From an uncultured Acidobacteriota bacterium (GTDB taxonomy: Bacteria; Acidobacteriota; Vicinamibacteria; Vicinamibacterales; CAVVIG01): 36,617 bases of DNA. The position numbers were made by a program, and so were the translations under genes. Where the stretch lies: assembly GCA_902825985.1 (NCBI GenBank), contig CADEDC010000048.1:9136-45752 (forward strand), in the 5' to 3' direction. The notes under the pieces are model-generated. The model worked only from the letters and a program-made list of their open reading frames with translations, had not been told where the DNA came from and ran no database searches. Below are positions 6,888-15,533 of the stretch, in pieces (position 1 is the stretch's first letter; every line of letters starts with the position of its first letter).

Positions 6888-9086
6888 ATGACACGACCGC
6901 CGCGGCCGAAGCGCGCCGCCCCGCCACACAGCCTGTCGCCCGACCCTCTGCCGGCTGGCGGTTCGTCGGACGGGTTGCCGCTGTGGCTGTTCGCCGGGAT
7001 CATCGCCGTGCCGGCCCTCGCCCTTCGGCTGCTCCACCTCTGGGACATCAAGCAGGCCACGTTCTTCAGCGTCCTGATGGGCGACGCCAGGGCCTACGAC
7101 GCCTGGGCTCAGCGGCTGGCTGGCGGAGACTGGGTCGGCACCGAGGTCTTCTACCAGGCGCCGCTGTATCCGTACTTCCTCGGGGTCATCTACGCGGTCG
7201 CCGGTCACGACCTCCTGCTCGTCCGCGTCGTCCAGGCGCTGCTCGGCTCGGCGTCCTGCGTGCTGCTCGGACTGACGGCCCGGCGGCTGTTCTCGCAGAG
7301 GGCCGGACTCATCGCCGGTGTCGCGCTCGCCGTCTACGCGCCGGCGATCTTCTTCGACGGCCTGATGCAGAAATCGGTGCTCGACGTCTTCTTCATCTGT
7401 CTGTCGCTGTGGCTCATCAGCGGGCTGTCGATCGACCCAGGGCGCACGGCGTCGTGGGTCGCGCTCGGTCTGACGATGGGCGGCCTGAGCTTGACGCGCG
7501 AGAACGCGCTGGCGCTCGTCGCGGTTGTCGGCGTGTGGGCGGCGTTCGGCGTCCGCGCCGCGCTGCCGGTGCGCGGCCGCGCCGCGGCGGTCTTCGCGGC
7601 CGCGGTGGCGATCGTGCTGGTGCCGGTGGCGATCCGCAACTACGCGGTCGGCGGCGGCTTCTACCTGACGACGGCGCAATTCGGTCCGAACTTCTACATC
7701 GGCAACAACCCGGGTGCCGACGGCACCTACGCGTCGCTCCGCTTCGGCCGGGGGGCGCCCGAGTACGAGCGGCAGGACGCCACCGACCTCGCCCAGCGCG
7801 CCGCCGGACGGACACTGACGCCATCCGAGGTCTCGGCCTACTGGACCGACAGGGCGCTCGATTTCATCACCACCCAGCCCGGCCGCTGGTCGAGGTTGAT
7901 GGGCCGCAAGCTGCTGCTGCTGTCGAACGCATCCGAGATGCTCGACACCGAGAGCCAGGAAACCTACGCCGACGAGTCATGGCCGCTGCGCGCCACCGGC
8001 TGGCTCACCCACTTCGGCGTCCTCGTGCCGCTGGCGTTGTTCGGCGCCGTGACCGTCTGGCCGGCCCGCCGCTCGCTGGGGGTCTTCTACGCACTGACCG
8101 GCACCTACGCCGCCAGCGTGCTGGTCTTCTATGTGTTCGCCCGCTACCGCTTTCCGCTCGTGCCCATGCTCGTACTGTTCGCCGCCGCCGGGCTTGCGGC
8201 GCTCCCCGGGTGGTTGCGGGTGACGGCGCGGTCGCGCCTCGTCGCGGTCGCCGGCGCCGTGGTCGCGGCGCTCGTCGTCACCAACTGGCCGGTGCTGTCA
8301 CCGACGCTCATGCGGGCGATCACCGAGACCAACCTGGCGACCGCGCTACAGTCGGAGAATCGCATCGACGAGGCGGTGCGACACTACCAGCGTGCGATTG
8401 CCTGGCAGCCGGACTACGCACCGGCACACAACAATCTCGGGACGGCGCTGCGCGCCCAGGGCAGGCTCGACGATGCGATCGCCACCTACGAGCGGGCGCT
8501 CGCCGTCGCCGCCGACTACCCGGATGCGCACTACAACCTCGCCAACGCGCTGCTCGAGAGGAACCGGCCGGAGCTGGCGGCGCGGCACTTCCAGGTGGCG
8601 CTGCAGTCGATGCCGGATTCCGCCGAAACCCACAACAACCTCGGAATCGCGCTGATGAACCAGCAGCGGTACGACGAGGCAATCGCGGCCTTTCGGGATG
8701 CCCTGACGATTGCGCCGGCATCGACGCAGACGCTGCGCAACCTCGCGTCGGCCCTCGACGCGCGGGGCCATGTCGACGAGGCGGTCGAAACCCTGCAGCA
8801 GGCGATCGCGCTCGACCCGCAGGATGCGGCGGCGCTCTACGACCTCGGCAGCACGATGCTGGAGGCGGGTCAGATGGAAGCGGCGATCGACGCGTTCCGC
8901 AAGGCGCTCGCCATCACCCCACAGTCGGTCGAAGCCCACAACAATCTCGGGATCGCGCTCGGTTCGCTCGGACGGATGGCCGAGGCGGCGGCCGAGTTCG
9001 AGCGCGCCCTCGCGATTCGACCGGACTTCGCCGACGCCAGGCGCAATCTGGAACTGGCCCGCGCCGCCGGCGCCGGCCAGCGGTGA
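6888..9086 (+). CDS. GT-C-type glycosyltransferase with C-terminal TPR domain
   Basis: A 732-residue integral membrane protein. Residues about 30-470 form the many-helix core of the dolichyl-phosphate-mannose/ArnT-like GT-C superfamily, which uses polyprenyl-phosphate sugars. An acidic motif GDARAYDAW (around residues 65-73) lies in the first large external loop, where these enzymes have their catalytic Asp, and FYQAPLYPYFLG and ARYRFPLVPML match the family. After the last membrane helix there are about seven TPR units (residues 485-725, for example YAPAHNNLGTALRAQGRLDDAI). It is transcribed away from the haem/copper-TPR genes across a 51-bp gap. The acceptor is unknown: glycosylation of cell-surface proteins or lipids is possible. 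No strong Shine-Dalgarno is visible. A hairpin follows the stop. Confidence 0.86.
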   Translation: MTRPPRPKRAAPPHSLSPDPLPAGGSSDGLPLWLFAGIIAVPALALRLLHLWDIKQATFFSVLMGDARAYDAWAQRLAGGDWVGTEVFYQAPLYPYFLGVIYAVAGHDLLLVRVVQALLGSASCVLLGLTARRLFSQRAGLIAGVALAVYAPAIFFDGLMQKSVLDVFFICLSLWLISGLSIDPGRTASWVALGLTMGGLSLTRENALALVAVVGVWAAFGVRAALPVRGRAAAVFAAAVAIVLVPVAIRNYAVGGGFYLTTAQFGPNFYIGNNPGADGTYASLRFGRGAPEYERQDATDLAQRAAGRTLTPSEVSAYWTDRALDFITTQPGRWSRLMGRKLLLLSNASEMLDTESQETYADESWPLRATGWLTHFGVLVPLALFGAVTVWPARRSLGVFYALTGTYAASVLVFYVFARYRFPLVPMLVLFAAAGLAALPGWLRVTARSRLVAVAGAVVAALVVTNWPVLSPTLMRAITETNLATALQSENRIDEAVRHYQRAIAWQPDYAPAHNNLGTALRAQGRLDDAIATYERALAVAADYPDAHYNLANALLERNRPELAARHFQVALQSMPDSAETHNNLGIALMNQQRYDEAIAAFRDALTIAPASTQTLRNLASALDARGHVDEAVETLQQAIALDPQDAAALYDLGSTMLEAGQMEAAIDAFRKALAITPQSVEAHNNLGIALGSLGRMAEAAAEFERALAIRPDFADARRNLELARAAGAGQR

Positions 9087-9088
9087 GA

Positions 9089-9113
9089 CGCGGGACGGTC
9101 GTCCCGTCCCGCG
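9089..9113 (+). terminator. Hairpin after the GT-C/TPR gene
   Basis: Perfect 10-bp stem CGCGGGACGG / CCGTCCCGCG with loop TCGTC, starting 3 bases after the stop codon. There is no T-tract, so it may act as a transcript 3'-end structure or a weak terminator rather than a classical intrinsic terminator. Confidence 0.55.
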
Positions 9114-9216
9114 CCCGACGGACTCAGGTGAGCCACCGCATCCCTCCCACTGACATCTCCGACGGGCCGACGGGCCAGTGGACCACCGGCCGAGGATGCC
9201 CCGTCCGGACCGGTCG

Positions 9217-9225
9217 TGCTATAAG
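9217..9225 (+). promoter_or_regulatory. Extended -10 candidate before the SDR gene
   Basis: TGC-TATAAG is an extended -10 sharing its first five bases with the palindrome at 6856. It sits 9 bases before the ATG, which would give a nearly leaderless transcript. It follows a hairpin that closes the previous gene, so a new transcription unit starting here makes sense. No clear -35 was found. Confidence 0.45.
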
Positions 9226-9234
9226 CCAGAAGCA

Positions 9235-10008
9235 ATGGCGACTGTTCAACAGCTGTTCGATCTGACGGGCAAGGTCGCAATCGTGACCGGCGGCTCTCGT
9301 GGGCTCGGGCTCGAAATCGCCGACGGGTTGGCCCAGGCCGGAGCCCGCCTGATGCTCTGCGCCCGTCGGGACGCCTGGCTGACCCCCGCCCTGGCGGAAC
9401 TGCGCGCCGCCGGCTACGACGTGGACGGGCTGGTGTGCGACGTCGCCGATCCAGTCCAGGTACAGGCGGTCGTCGATCGGGCGGTCGCCGGGTTCGGCAA
9501 GGTGGACATCCTGGTCAACAACGCCGGGGTCAGCTGGGCCGATCGGCCCGAAGCCATGGCGCTGGACAAATGGCGGATGGTGATCGACACGAACCTCACC
9601 GGCGCCTTTCTCTTCGCCCAGGCCGCGGCACGCGACATGTTGCTGCGGCAGGACGGCCGCATCATCAACATCTCGTCGATAGCCGGACTGTTCTCGCTGG
9701 TCGGCGGGCCGCACTACGCCGCCTACGCCGCCAGCAAGGCCGGCCTGCTCGGCTTGACCCGGGAGCTGGCCGCCACGTGGGGCCGACAGGGCATCCGCGT
9801 CAACGCCATCGCGCCCGGCTTCTTCCACTCGCGCCTCGCCGATCCGGTGCTGCCGATGGTCGAAGGGACGATTCGGGCGTGCAGCCCGATTCCGCGTGTC
9901 GGCGCCGCCGGTGAACTGAAGGGGACCGCGCTGTTCCTCGCCTCCGACGCGTCGAGCTACATCACCGGACAGACGATCGCGGTTGACGGTGGATGGAGTG
10001 CGACCTAG
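9235..10008 (+). CDS. Short-chain dehydrogenase/reductase (classical SDR)
   Basis: A 257-residue NAD(P)-dependent oxidoreductase of the classical SDR family. It has the Rossmann motif TGGSRGLG (residues 18-25), NNAG (95-98), N120, ISS (146-148) and the catalytic Y164-x-x-x-K168; the C-terminus has the usual YITGQTIAVDGGW. I chose the internal ATG (MATVQQLFDLTGK) because it begins a normal SDR N-terminus; a start 19 codons upstream adds unrelated sequence. The closest families are gluconate 5-dehydrogenase-like and 3-ketoacyl-reductase-like enzymes. It is followed after 13 bp by an acyl-CoA ligase, so a role in oxidising or reducing a hydroxy/keto-acyl intermediate is likely; substrate and direction cannot be told from sequence. 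Confidence 0.9.
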   Translation: MATVQQLFDLTGKVAIVTGGSRGLGLEIADGLAQAGARLMLCARRDAWLTPALAELRAAGYDVDGLVCDVADPVQVQAVVDRAVAGFGKVDILVNNAGVSWADRPEAMALDKWRMVIDTNLTGAFLFAQAAARDMLLRQDGRIINISSIAGLFSLVGGPHYAAYAASKAGLLGLTRELAATWGRQGIRVNAIAPGFFHSRLADPVLPMVEGTIRACSPIPRVGAAGELKGTALFLASDASSYITGQTIAVDGGWSAT

Positions 10009-10021
10009 GCCGTCAAGCGAC

Positions 10022-11716
10022 ATGCCCTCATCCTCGACCGATCGCCCGTGGCTGCGCCACTACGACCCGTGGGCGCCGCATCACCTGTCGTACCTCGCGC
10101 GGCCGCTGACACACATACTCGACACGGCGGCGGCTGAGCAACCGGACGGGATCGCGACGCAGTTCCTCGGCGCCGCGCTCAGCTTCGCGCAGCTGAAGCA
10201 GCAGGCCGACCGCCTCGCCGCCGCGCTGCGCCAACTCGGCGTCGCTGCCGGCGATCGCGTCGGCATCATGCTGCCGAACTGCCCGCAGTACATCGTGACG
10301 GTCTTCGGTACCCTCCGCCTCGGGGCGGTTGTCGTGAACCTGAATCCGACCTACACGCCACGCGAGCTCGGCCTCGCGGCCCGGGATGCCGGACTGTCGG
10401 TGCTCGTGACCCTCGACCGCTGTCTGCCCACCGTCCGGCAGGTGCTCGTCGAGGCACCGATCGGCCGCGTCATCGTGACCGCGCTCACCGACTACGGTCG
10501 GTCGATCGCGGCCGCGCCGGACGGCGACACGGCCGCGGGTCCGGCACTGACCGGTGACGAGCTGGCGTTCAACGCCGTGCTCGCGATGCCGACCGCACCT
10601 CTCGCGGCCGGTCCGGCCGTGTCGCCCGACGACCTCGCGGTGCTGCAGTACACCGGCGGCACCACCGGTGTGCCCAAGGGTGCGATGCTGACGCATGCCA
10701 GCATCTTTGCCAACGTGGAGCAGACGACCGCCTTCATGTATCCGGCCGTCCGGCGGGGCGTCGACCGCTACCTGATGGTGATTCCGTACTTCCACATCTA
10801 CGGCTTCACGGTCGGGATGATGCGCGGACTCTGGGTCGGCGCCACCCAGATGCTGCTGCCGAAGTACGACGCGGCGGAGATGCTGGACGCCATCCGCTCA
10901 TTCCGGCCCGGCGTCGTCCCGGCCGTGCCGACGATCTACATCTCGCTGCTGAGCCATCCGCTGTGCGCGGCATCCGGCCTGGATCGGGTGCGCATGTTCC
11001 ACACCGGCGGCGCGCCGTGCCCGGTCGACGTCATCGAGCGCTTCGAACGGGCCACCGGTCGGCCGTTGAACGAAGGCTACGGTCTGTCGGAGAGCTCGCC
11101 GGTCATCTGCACGACGCCACAGCAGGCGGTGCGCAAGCCCGGCACCGTCGGACTGCCGTTGCCGGATACCGACATCGACATCGTCGATCTCGAGACCGGT
11201 ACCGAGCGCCTGCCGATCGGAGAGGTCGGCGAGCTCCGGGTCGCCGGTCCCCAGGTGATGCGGGGCTACTGGCGGCAGCCGTACGAAACGGCACACGCCC
11301 TGCGGACCGATGCCGCCGGCCGCCGCTGGCTCTACACGGGTGACATCGCACGGCTGGACGACGACGGGTTCGTCACCATCGTCCAGCGCAAGAAGGACGT
11401 CATCATCGTCGATGCGTTCAAGGTCTATCCGTCCGAGGTCGAAGCGGTGCTCACCGCGCATCCCGCGGTCCGGATGGCGGCAGTGGTCGGCGTGCCCGAC
11501 GACTACCACGGAGAGGTGGTGCGGGCCAGCCTCGTCCTCGAACCGGGCGCGACGCTGACCCGCGAGGCGATCGTCGCCCACTGTCGCGCACAGCTCGCAC
11601 CCTACAAGGTGCCGCGGCAGATCGACATCCGCGACGCGCTGCCGACCAGCGCGGTCGGCAAGATCCTGTATCGTGTGTTGCGTGACGAAGCGCCGGCGAC
11701 CGATCCAGCCAGCTGA
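10022..11716 (+). CDS. AMP-forming acyl-CoA ligase (long-chain fatty-acid-CoA ligase type)
   Basis: A 564-residue ANL-superfamily enzyme that activates a carboxylic acid to its CoA thioester through an acyl-adenylate. Visible motifs are YTGGTTGVPKGAMLTH (phosphate-binding loop, residues 210-225), GYGLSESSPV (adenine-binding), YTGDIARLDDDGF (ribose-binding Asp and hinge region) and a C-terminal GK (K547) for adenylation. The start after the SDR stop was preferred to one overlapping the SDR end; neither has a strong ribosome site. Length and motifs match FadD-like ligases rather than acetyl-CoA synthetase. Together with the following hydratase/dehydrogenase fusion and MaoC protein it would feed fatty or aromatic acids into beta-oxidation. 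Confidence 0.92.
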   Translation: MPSSSTDRPWLRHYDPWAPHHLSYLARPLTHILDTAAAEQPDGIATQFLGAALSFAQLKQQADRLAAALRQLGVAAGDRVGIMLPNCPQYIVTVFGTLRLGAVVVNLNPTYTPRELGLAARDAGLSVLVTLDRCLPTVRQVLVEAPIGRVIVTALTDYGRSIAAAPDGDTAAGPALTGDELAFNAVLAMPTAPLAAGPAVSPDDLAVLQYTGGTTGVPKGAMLTHASIFANVEQTTAFMYPAVRRGVDRYLMVIPYFHIYGFTVGMMRGLWVGATQMLLPKYDAAEMLDAIRSFRPGVVPAVPTIYISLLSHPLCAASGLDRVRMFHTGGAPCPVDVIERFERATGRPLNEGYGLSESSPVICTTPQQAVRKPGTVGLPLPDTDIDIVDLETGTERLPIGEVGELRVAGPQVMRGYWRQPYETAHALRTDAAGRRWLYTGDIARLDDDGFVTIVQRKKDVIIVDAFKVYPSEVEAVLTAHPAVRMAAVVGVPDDYHGEVVRASLVLEPGATLTREAIVAHCRAQLAPYKVPRQIDIRDALPTSAVGKILYRVLRDEAPATDPAS

Positions 11717-11736
11717 CCCCGGCGCGATCGCCGGGG
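11717..11736 (+). terminator. GC-rich hairpin after the acyl-CoA ligase gene
   Basis: Perfect 8-bp stem CCCCGGCG / CGCCGGGG with loop CGAT, directly after the ligase stop codon. No T-tract follows. It may partly separate the ligase message from the next gene or stabilise the 3' end. Confidence 0.45.
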
Positions 11737-11809
11737 AACACCGCGTGGCCGGTGCCCGCATGCTGTCCGCACCCGCGACCCCGGCGTGCCGTGTGGGTGG
11801 GCCGCTGCG

Positions 11810-13933
11810 ATGAGCGATTACGTCCGGACCGAGATTCTTGCCCCGGTCGCGCTGCTGACCATCGAGAACCCGCCGGTCAACCTGCTCAGCGACGAGGTCT
11901 GGGAGGCGATCGACCGGGCCGTTGCCGCGGCGGCCGCCGACGCGGCGGTCGGGGCCATCGTGCTCATGGGCGGGGGCACGACGTTCGTCGCCGGCGCCGA
12001 CATCCGCCGGTTCGCCCGGCTGGCGACAATCGACGATGCGATGATGCGGACGGGGTGGACGCATGCGATGCTGCGCCGGCTCGAGGACACGCCCAAGCCG
12101 CTCGTCGCCGCGATTCACGGCCATGCCCTCGGCGGCGGCCTCGAGCTGGCGATGGCCTGTCATTTCCGCATCGCGACGCTGGACGCCCGCCTCGGGCAGC
12201 CGGAAGTCGGGCTCGGCATCATTCCGGGAGCCGGCGGCACGCAGCGGCTGCCGAGACTCTGCGGTCCGGACGTCGCGCTGCGTCTGTGCACCGACGGCAC
12301 ACCGCTGACCGCCGAGCGGGCGGCGCACGCCGGCCTGCTCGATCACATCGTCGCTGGCGATCTCCGGTCGAGCGCGCTCGGCTACGCCCGCGCCAAGGCC
12401 GTGCAGGCGCGGACGCGCAAGACGCGCGAGGTCGTACTGCCGCCGGACGTGATCGACGCCGGGCTCGCCGCGTGCGCGGCGACACGCGCCGGCCTCGCCG
12501 CGACCGCCCGCGGGCGGCGGGCGCCGCTGGCCGCCGTCGACGCCATCGAAGCCGGGCTGCTGATGTCATTCGATGACGGTTCGCTGCGCGAACGCGAAAT
12601 CTTCGCCGCCTGCGTCGTCGCCATCGAAAGCCGGGCGCTGCGCCATCTGTTCTTCGCCGAGCGCGCCGCCGCCCGGCTGCCGGCGGACGTGACGCGCGTC
12701 GGCGCCGCGACGGTCCGCTACGCCGCAGTGGTCGGTGCCGGCACGATGGGCAGCGGCATCGCGATGGCCTACGCCAACGCCGGCCTCCCGGTGGTCCTCA
12801 AGGATGTCGACGGCGCGGCGCTGGATCGCGCCATGACGGCAATCGCCCGGCACTACGAGTCGGCGGTGGCGAAGGGGCGTCTGGAGAGCTACCGCCGTGA
12901 CCGGGCGCTGGCCCTGATCACGCCGACGATGGACTTCGACGAGTTCCCGCAGGTGGACGTGGTCGTCGAGGCGGTCTTCGAAGATCAGGCGCTGAAGGAG
13001 CGGGCGTTCGCCGAGATTGCCGCGGTCACGCGCGAGGACTGCCTGCTCGCGTCGAATACGTCGACGCTGGACATCGATGCGCTCGCCGAGGCCAGCGGCC
13101 GTCCGGCACAGGTCGTCGGCCACCATTTCTTCAGTCCGGCGAACGTCATGACGCTGCTCGAGATCGTGCGCGGCCGGCGGACCAGCGCCGCCGTGCTGTC
13201 GACGTCCCTGGCGATCGCGAGGCAACTCGGCAAATCGGCGGTGATCGTCGGCAACGGCTTCGGGTTCGTGGCCAACCGGATGTTGGCGTACTACCTTCGC
13301 GAAGCCTTGCTGCTGCTCGAGGAGGGAGCGAGCGTCGGACAGATCGATGGGGCGATGACCGCGTTCGGCATGCCGGTCGGCCCGTTCGCGCTGCAGGACA
13401 TCGCCGGCATCGATGTCGGAGCGCGCATCCGCCAGCATCTCGCGGCCGGCGGCCGGACGTGGGCGTCCGGTCCACAATCGCGGCTGCCCGATCAGCTCTA
13501 TCGCATGGGCCGCTACGGCCAGAAGACGAACGCCGGCTGGTACCGCTACGAACCGGGCAGCCGACACCCGATTGCGGATCCGCTGATCGAGCAGCTGGCG
13601 GACGACGCCGCCGGTGCCCGCGGCCTGACACGCGGCGCCGTGGCTGACGACGACATCGTCGCCCGCCTCCTGACGGCGCTGGCCAACGAAGGCGCCCGGG
13701 TACTCGAAGAACGGCTGGCGCAGCGCGCCGCCGACATCGACGTCGCCTACTGTCATGGTTTCGGCTTCCCGCGAGCCCGCGGCGGACCGATGTTCCACGC
13801 GCACACCATCGGCCTCGACACGGTGCTCGCACGGGTCCACGACTACCGGGCGCGGTTCGGCGACTACTGGCAGCCGGCGCCACTGCTCGAGCAGCTGGTC
13901 CGCGAATCCCGCAGCTTCTACGAGGGATCATGA
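11810..13933 (+). CDS. Bifunctional enoyl-CoA hydratase / 3-hydroxyacyl-CoA dehydrogenase
   Basis: A 707-residue beta-oxidation multifunctional enzyme. Residues 1-200 form a crotonase domain with oxyanion-hole region AGADIRRF and both catalytic glutamates, E112 (GGGLELAM) and E132 (GQPEVGLG). From about residue 305 there is an NAD-binding 3-hydroxyacyl-CoA dehydrogenase domain (VVGAGTMGSGIAMAYANAG), with SNTSTLDI and the catalytic His of GHHFFSPA (H439), followed by two C-terminal dehydrogenase helical domains (FGFVANRML; CHGFGFPRARGGPMF). The order hydratase-dehydrogenase matches FadB/FadJ and peroxisomal MFE-1 enzymes. No separate thiolase or acyl-CoA dehydrogenase is in the window, so the remaining steps must be encoded elsewhere. 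One base separates its stop from the next ATG. Confidence 0.94.
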   Translation: MSDYVRTEILAPVALLTIENPPVNLLSDEVWEAIDRAVAAAAADAAVGAIVLMGGGTTFVAGADIRRFARLATIDDAMMRTGWTHAMLRRLEDTPKPLVAAIHGHALGGGLELAMACHFRIATLDARLGQPEVGLGIIPGAGGTQRLPRLCGPDVALRLCTDGTPLTAERAAHAGLLDHIVAGDLRSSALGYARAKAVQARTRKTREVVLPPDVIDAGLAACAATRAGLAATARGRRAPLAAVDAIEAGLLMSFDDGSLREREIFAACVVAIESRALRHLFFAERAAARLPADVTRVGAATVRYAAVVGAGTMGSGIAMAYANAGLPVVLKDVDGAALDRAMTAIARHYESAVAKGRLESYRRDRALALITPTMDFDEFPQVDVVVEAVFEDQALKERAFAEIAAVTREDCLLASNTSTLDIDALAEASGRPAQVVGHHFFSPANVMTLLEIVRGRRTSAAVLSTSLAIARQLGKSAVIVGNGFGFVANRMLAYYLREALLLLEEGASVGQIDGAMTAFGMPVGPFALQDIAGIDVGARIRQHLAAGGRTWASGPQSRLPDQLYRMGRYGQKTNAGWYRYEPGSRHPIADPLIEQLADDAAGARGLTRGAVADDDIVARLLTALANEGARVLEERLAQRAADIDVAYCHGFGFPRARGGPMFHAHTIGLDTVLARVHDYRARFGDYWQPAPLLEQLVRESRSFYEGS

Positions 13934-13934
13934 C

Positions 13935-14420
13935 ATGGCAACCTCACCCAGGGTCTTCACGGCCGACGGGCTGACCGTACGGCTGGGCCAGGAGATCGCC
14001 GTCAGCGACTGGCTGACCGTCGATCAGGCGCGCATCGACCAGTTCGCCGCTGTCTGCGGCGACGACCAGTGGATTCATACCGACCCGGTGCGCGCCGCCG
14101 CGTCGCCACTCGGCGCCACGATCGCGCATGGCTTCCTCACCGTGTCGCTGCTGGCCAGCCTGATGCGCGACACGGTCGGCGTCGACGGGATGGCGACAGC
14201 CATCAACTACGGACTCAACCGCGTCCGCTTCGTGACCCCGGTCAGGGCCGGTGCGCGGATTCGCGCGCGGTTCGTCCCGGCGGCGGTCGCCGCCGCCGGC
14301 GGCGGTGTCCAGGTGACCTGGAGCGCCACCATCGAGCTCGAGGGATCGAGCCGACCGGCGGTGGTGGCCGAGTGGATCGTGCGGTACGGAGACAGCGATC
14401 GTCCGCCGCTGAGGACGTGA
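13935..14420 (+). CDS. MaoC-like (R)-specific enoyl-CoA hydratase
   Basis: A 161-residue hot-dog-fold hydratase. The hydratase-2 motif is clear: D43 in CGDDQWIH and H48 form the Asp/His pair, followed by the GATIAHGFLT helix. The length matches single-domain NodN/PhaJ-like proteins. The start follows the preceding stop by one base, with GAGGG 8 bases before it. Having an (R)-specific hydratase directly behind an (S)-specific hydratase/dehydrogenase suggests handling of branched or hydroxylated acyl-CoAs, or a link from beta-oxidation to (R)-3-hydroxyacyl products; this is inference from context. Confidence 0.92.
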   Translation: MATSPRVFTADGLTVRLGQEIAVSDWLTVDQARIDQFAAVCGDDQWIHTDPVRAAASPLGATIAHGFLTVSLLASLMRDTVGVDGMATAINYGLNRVRFVTPVRAGARIRARFVPAAVAAAGGGVQVTWSATIELEGSSRPAVVAEWIVRYGDSDRPPLRT

Positions 14421-14515
14421 GCCGCAGCGCGGCGGGCCGGCGCGGCGAAACGGCCGTAGAATCGGCGGCGGGGCGCTGGCAGTATTGTTGCCTGTCGCTG
14501 CCGGCGGAGAGACAT

Positions 14516-15181
14516 ATGCAGTCATCGCGAGTCCTTGTCGTCGTCATCGCCATCGCGCTCACGGCGGCGGCCACGCCGGCGTTCGCGCAGCGGGCCCAGG
14601 GGCGTCCGCGTGGCCCGGGTGGCAGCGTCGGTCGCGCCGTGCCGCGCGGGTCGGTCCGTCCGGTTCCGGGGCCGCGCCCGGGCCGTGGCGTCGTGAACCG
14701 GGGCTACCGCGCCGGCTGGCCGGTCTACGGCTACAACGCGTGGGGCTGGGGTGCGCCGTATGGCTTCTACGGATCGGGCATCTACGGCGGCTTTTACTAC
14801 GGTCGGGGCTGGGGCGGCTGGGGGAGTCCGTACTGGGGCTGGGGACCAGGCGTCGGTGTCGCCCCCATGTGGAACGGCTATGGCTACGGCTATGGCTATC
14901 CACCCGCCGTGGCACCCGGCTACGTGGCGGCAGCGCCGGGACGGCTCGACGGCGGCGTCCGCCTCGAGATCGCTGAACGGGACGCCCAGGTTCTGGTCGA
15001 TGGCTACTACGTCGGTGTGGTCGGTGACTTCAATGGTGTGTGGCAGCGGCTCACACTCGACGCCGGACCGCACCGGATCGAGATCCAGCAGGATGGGTTC
15101 GAGCCGGTCTCGTTCGACGTGAATGTCGAGCCTGGACGCACCATCACCTACCGCACGCAGCTCCGGCCGTTGCAGCCGTGA
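14516..15181 (+). CDS. Secreted Gly/Tyr/Trp-rich protein with C-terminal PEGA-like domain
   Basis: A 221-residue exported protein. The signal peptide (SSRVLVVVIAIALTAAATPAFAQ) is clean, and GGAGAG lies just before the ATG. An Arg/Pro/Gly-rich stretch is followed by a low-complexity section, residues about 70-145, dominated by Gly, Tyr and Trp (YGFYGSGIYGGFYYGRGW; YGYGYGYPP). Residues 150-221 form a PEGA-like beta domain (AQVLVDGYYVGVVGDFNG...GPHRIEIQQDGFEPVSFDV). PEGA domains are common in surface-associated proteins, but the exact role is unknown. The Gly/Tyr stretch may be disordered or adhesive. It appears to be a separate unit. Confidence 0.85.
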   Translation: MQSSRVLVVVIAIALTAAATPAFAQRAQGRPRGPGGSVGRAVPRGSVRPVPGPRPGRGVVNRGYRAGWPVYGYNAWGWGAPYGFYGSGIYGGFYYGRGWGGWGSPYWGWGPGVGVAPMWNGYGYGYGYPPAVAPGYVAAAPGRLDGGVRLEIAERDAQVLVDGYYVGVVGDFNGVWQRLTLDAGPHRIEIQQDGFEPVSFDVNVEPGRTITYRTQLRPLQP

Positions 15182-15332
15182 AGTGGCGCCGGGCGCTCGC
15201 CGGGGCCCGCGGTTCACCGCCCGTCCTCGCCCTCGCCCGCCAGCGCATACCCCGCGCGCCGACAGCTCGGCCGTGAGTCAACCTCCCCGCCGGCATGCGT
15301 TTGGCTATGACGCTCGGCCAGGAGGCGACCAC

Positions 15333-15509
15333 ATGCTGCAGATGGCGTTCGCATTTCTGGTGATTGGGCTCATCGCCGCCCTGTTCGGATTCACGACTAT
15401 TGCCGGCGCCTCGATCGCGATCGCCAAGTTCCTGGCCGGACTGTTTCTCGTCCTGTTCCTGATCTTCCTGGTCCTCGGCCTCGTCGCCGTGAGGAAAGTC
15501 GTGGACTGA
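15333..15509 (+). CDS. DUF1328 small membrane protein
   Basis: A 58-residue protein that is almost entirely two hydrophobic helices (MAFAFLVIGLIAALFGF and FLAGLFLVLFLIFLVLGLVAV) joined by a short Ala/Ile loop (TTIAGASIAIAK), ending VRKVVD. The size and pattern are those of the DUF1328/YtjA family of small inner-membrane proteins, whose function is not established. A strong AGGAGG lies about 9 bases before the chosen ATG; longer readings upstream are Arg/Pro-rich and not credible. The 151 bases before it contain no other gene that I can support. Confidence 0.88.
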   Translation: MLQMAFAFLVIGLIAALFGFTTIAGASIAIAKFLAGLFLVLFLIFLVLGLVAVRKVVD

Positions 15510-15533
15510 TCGGCAGACCCGCCTGCGACTACA

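Noticed and set aside
14421-14515. Possible promoter (TAGAAT at 14457) for the PEGA protein
   Set aside because: No acceptable -35 and a long distance to the start; not stronger than chance.
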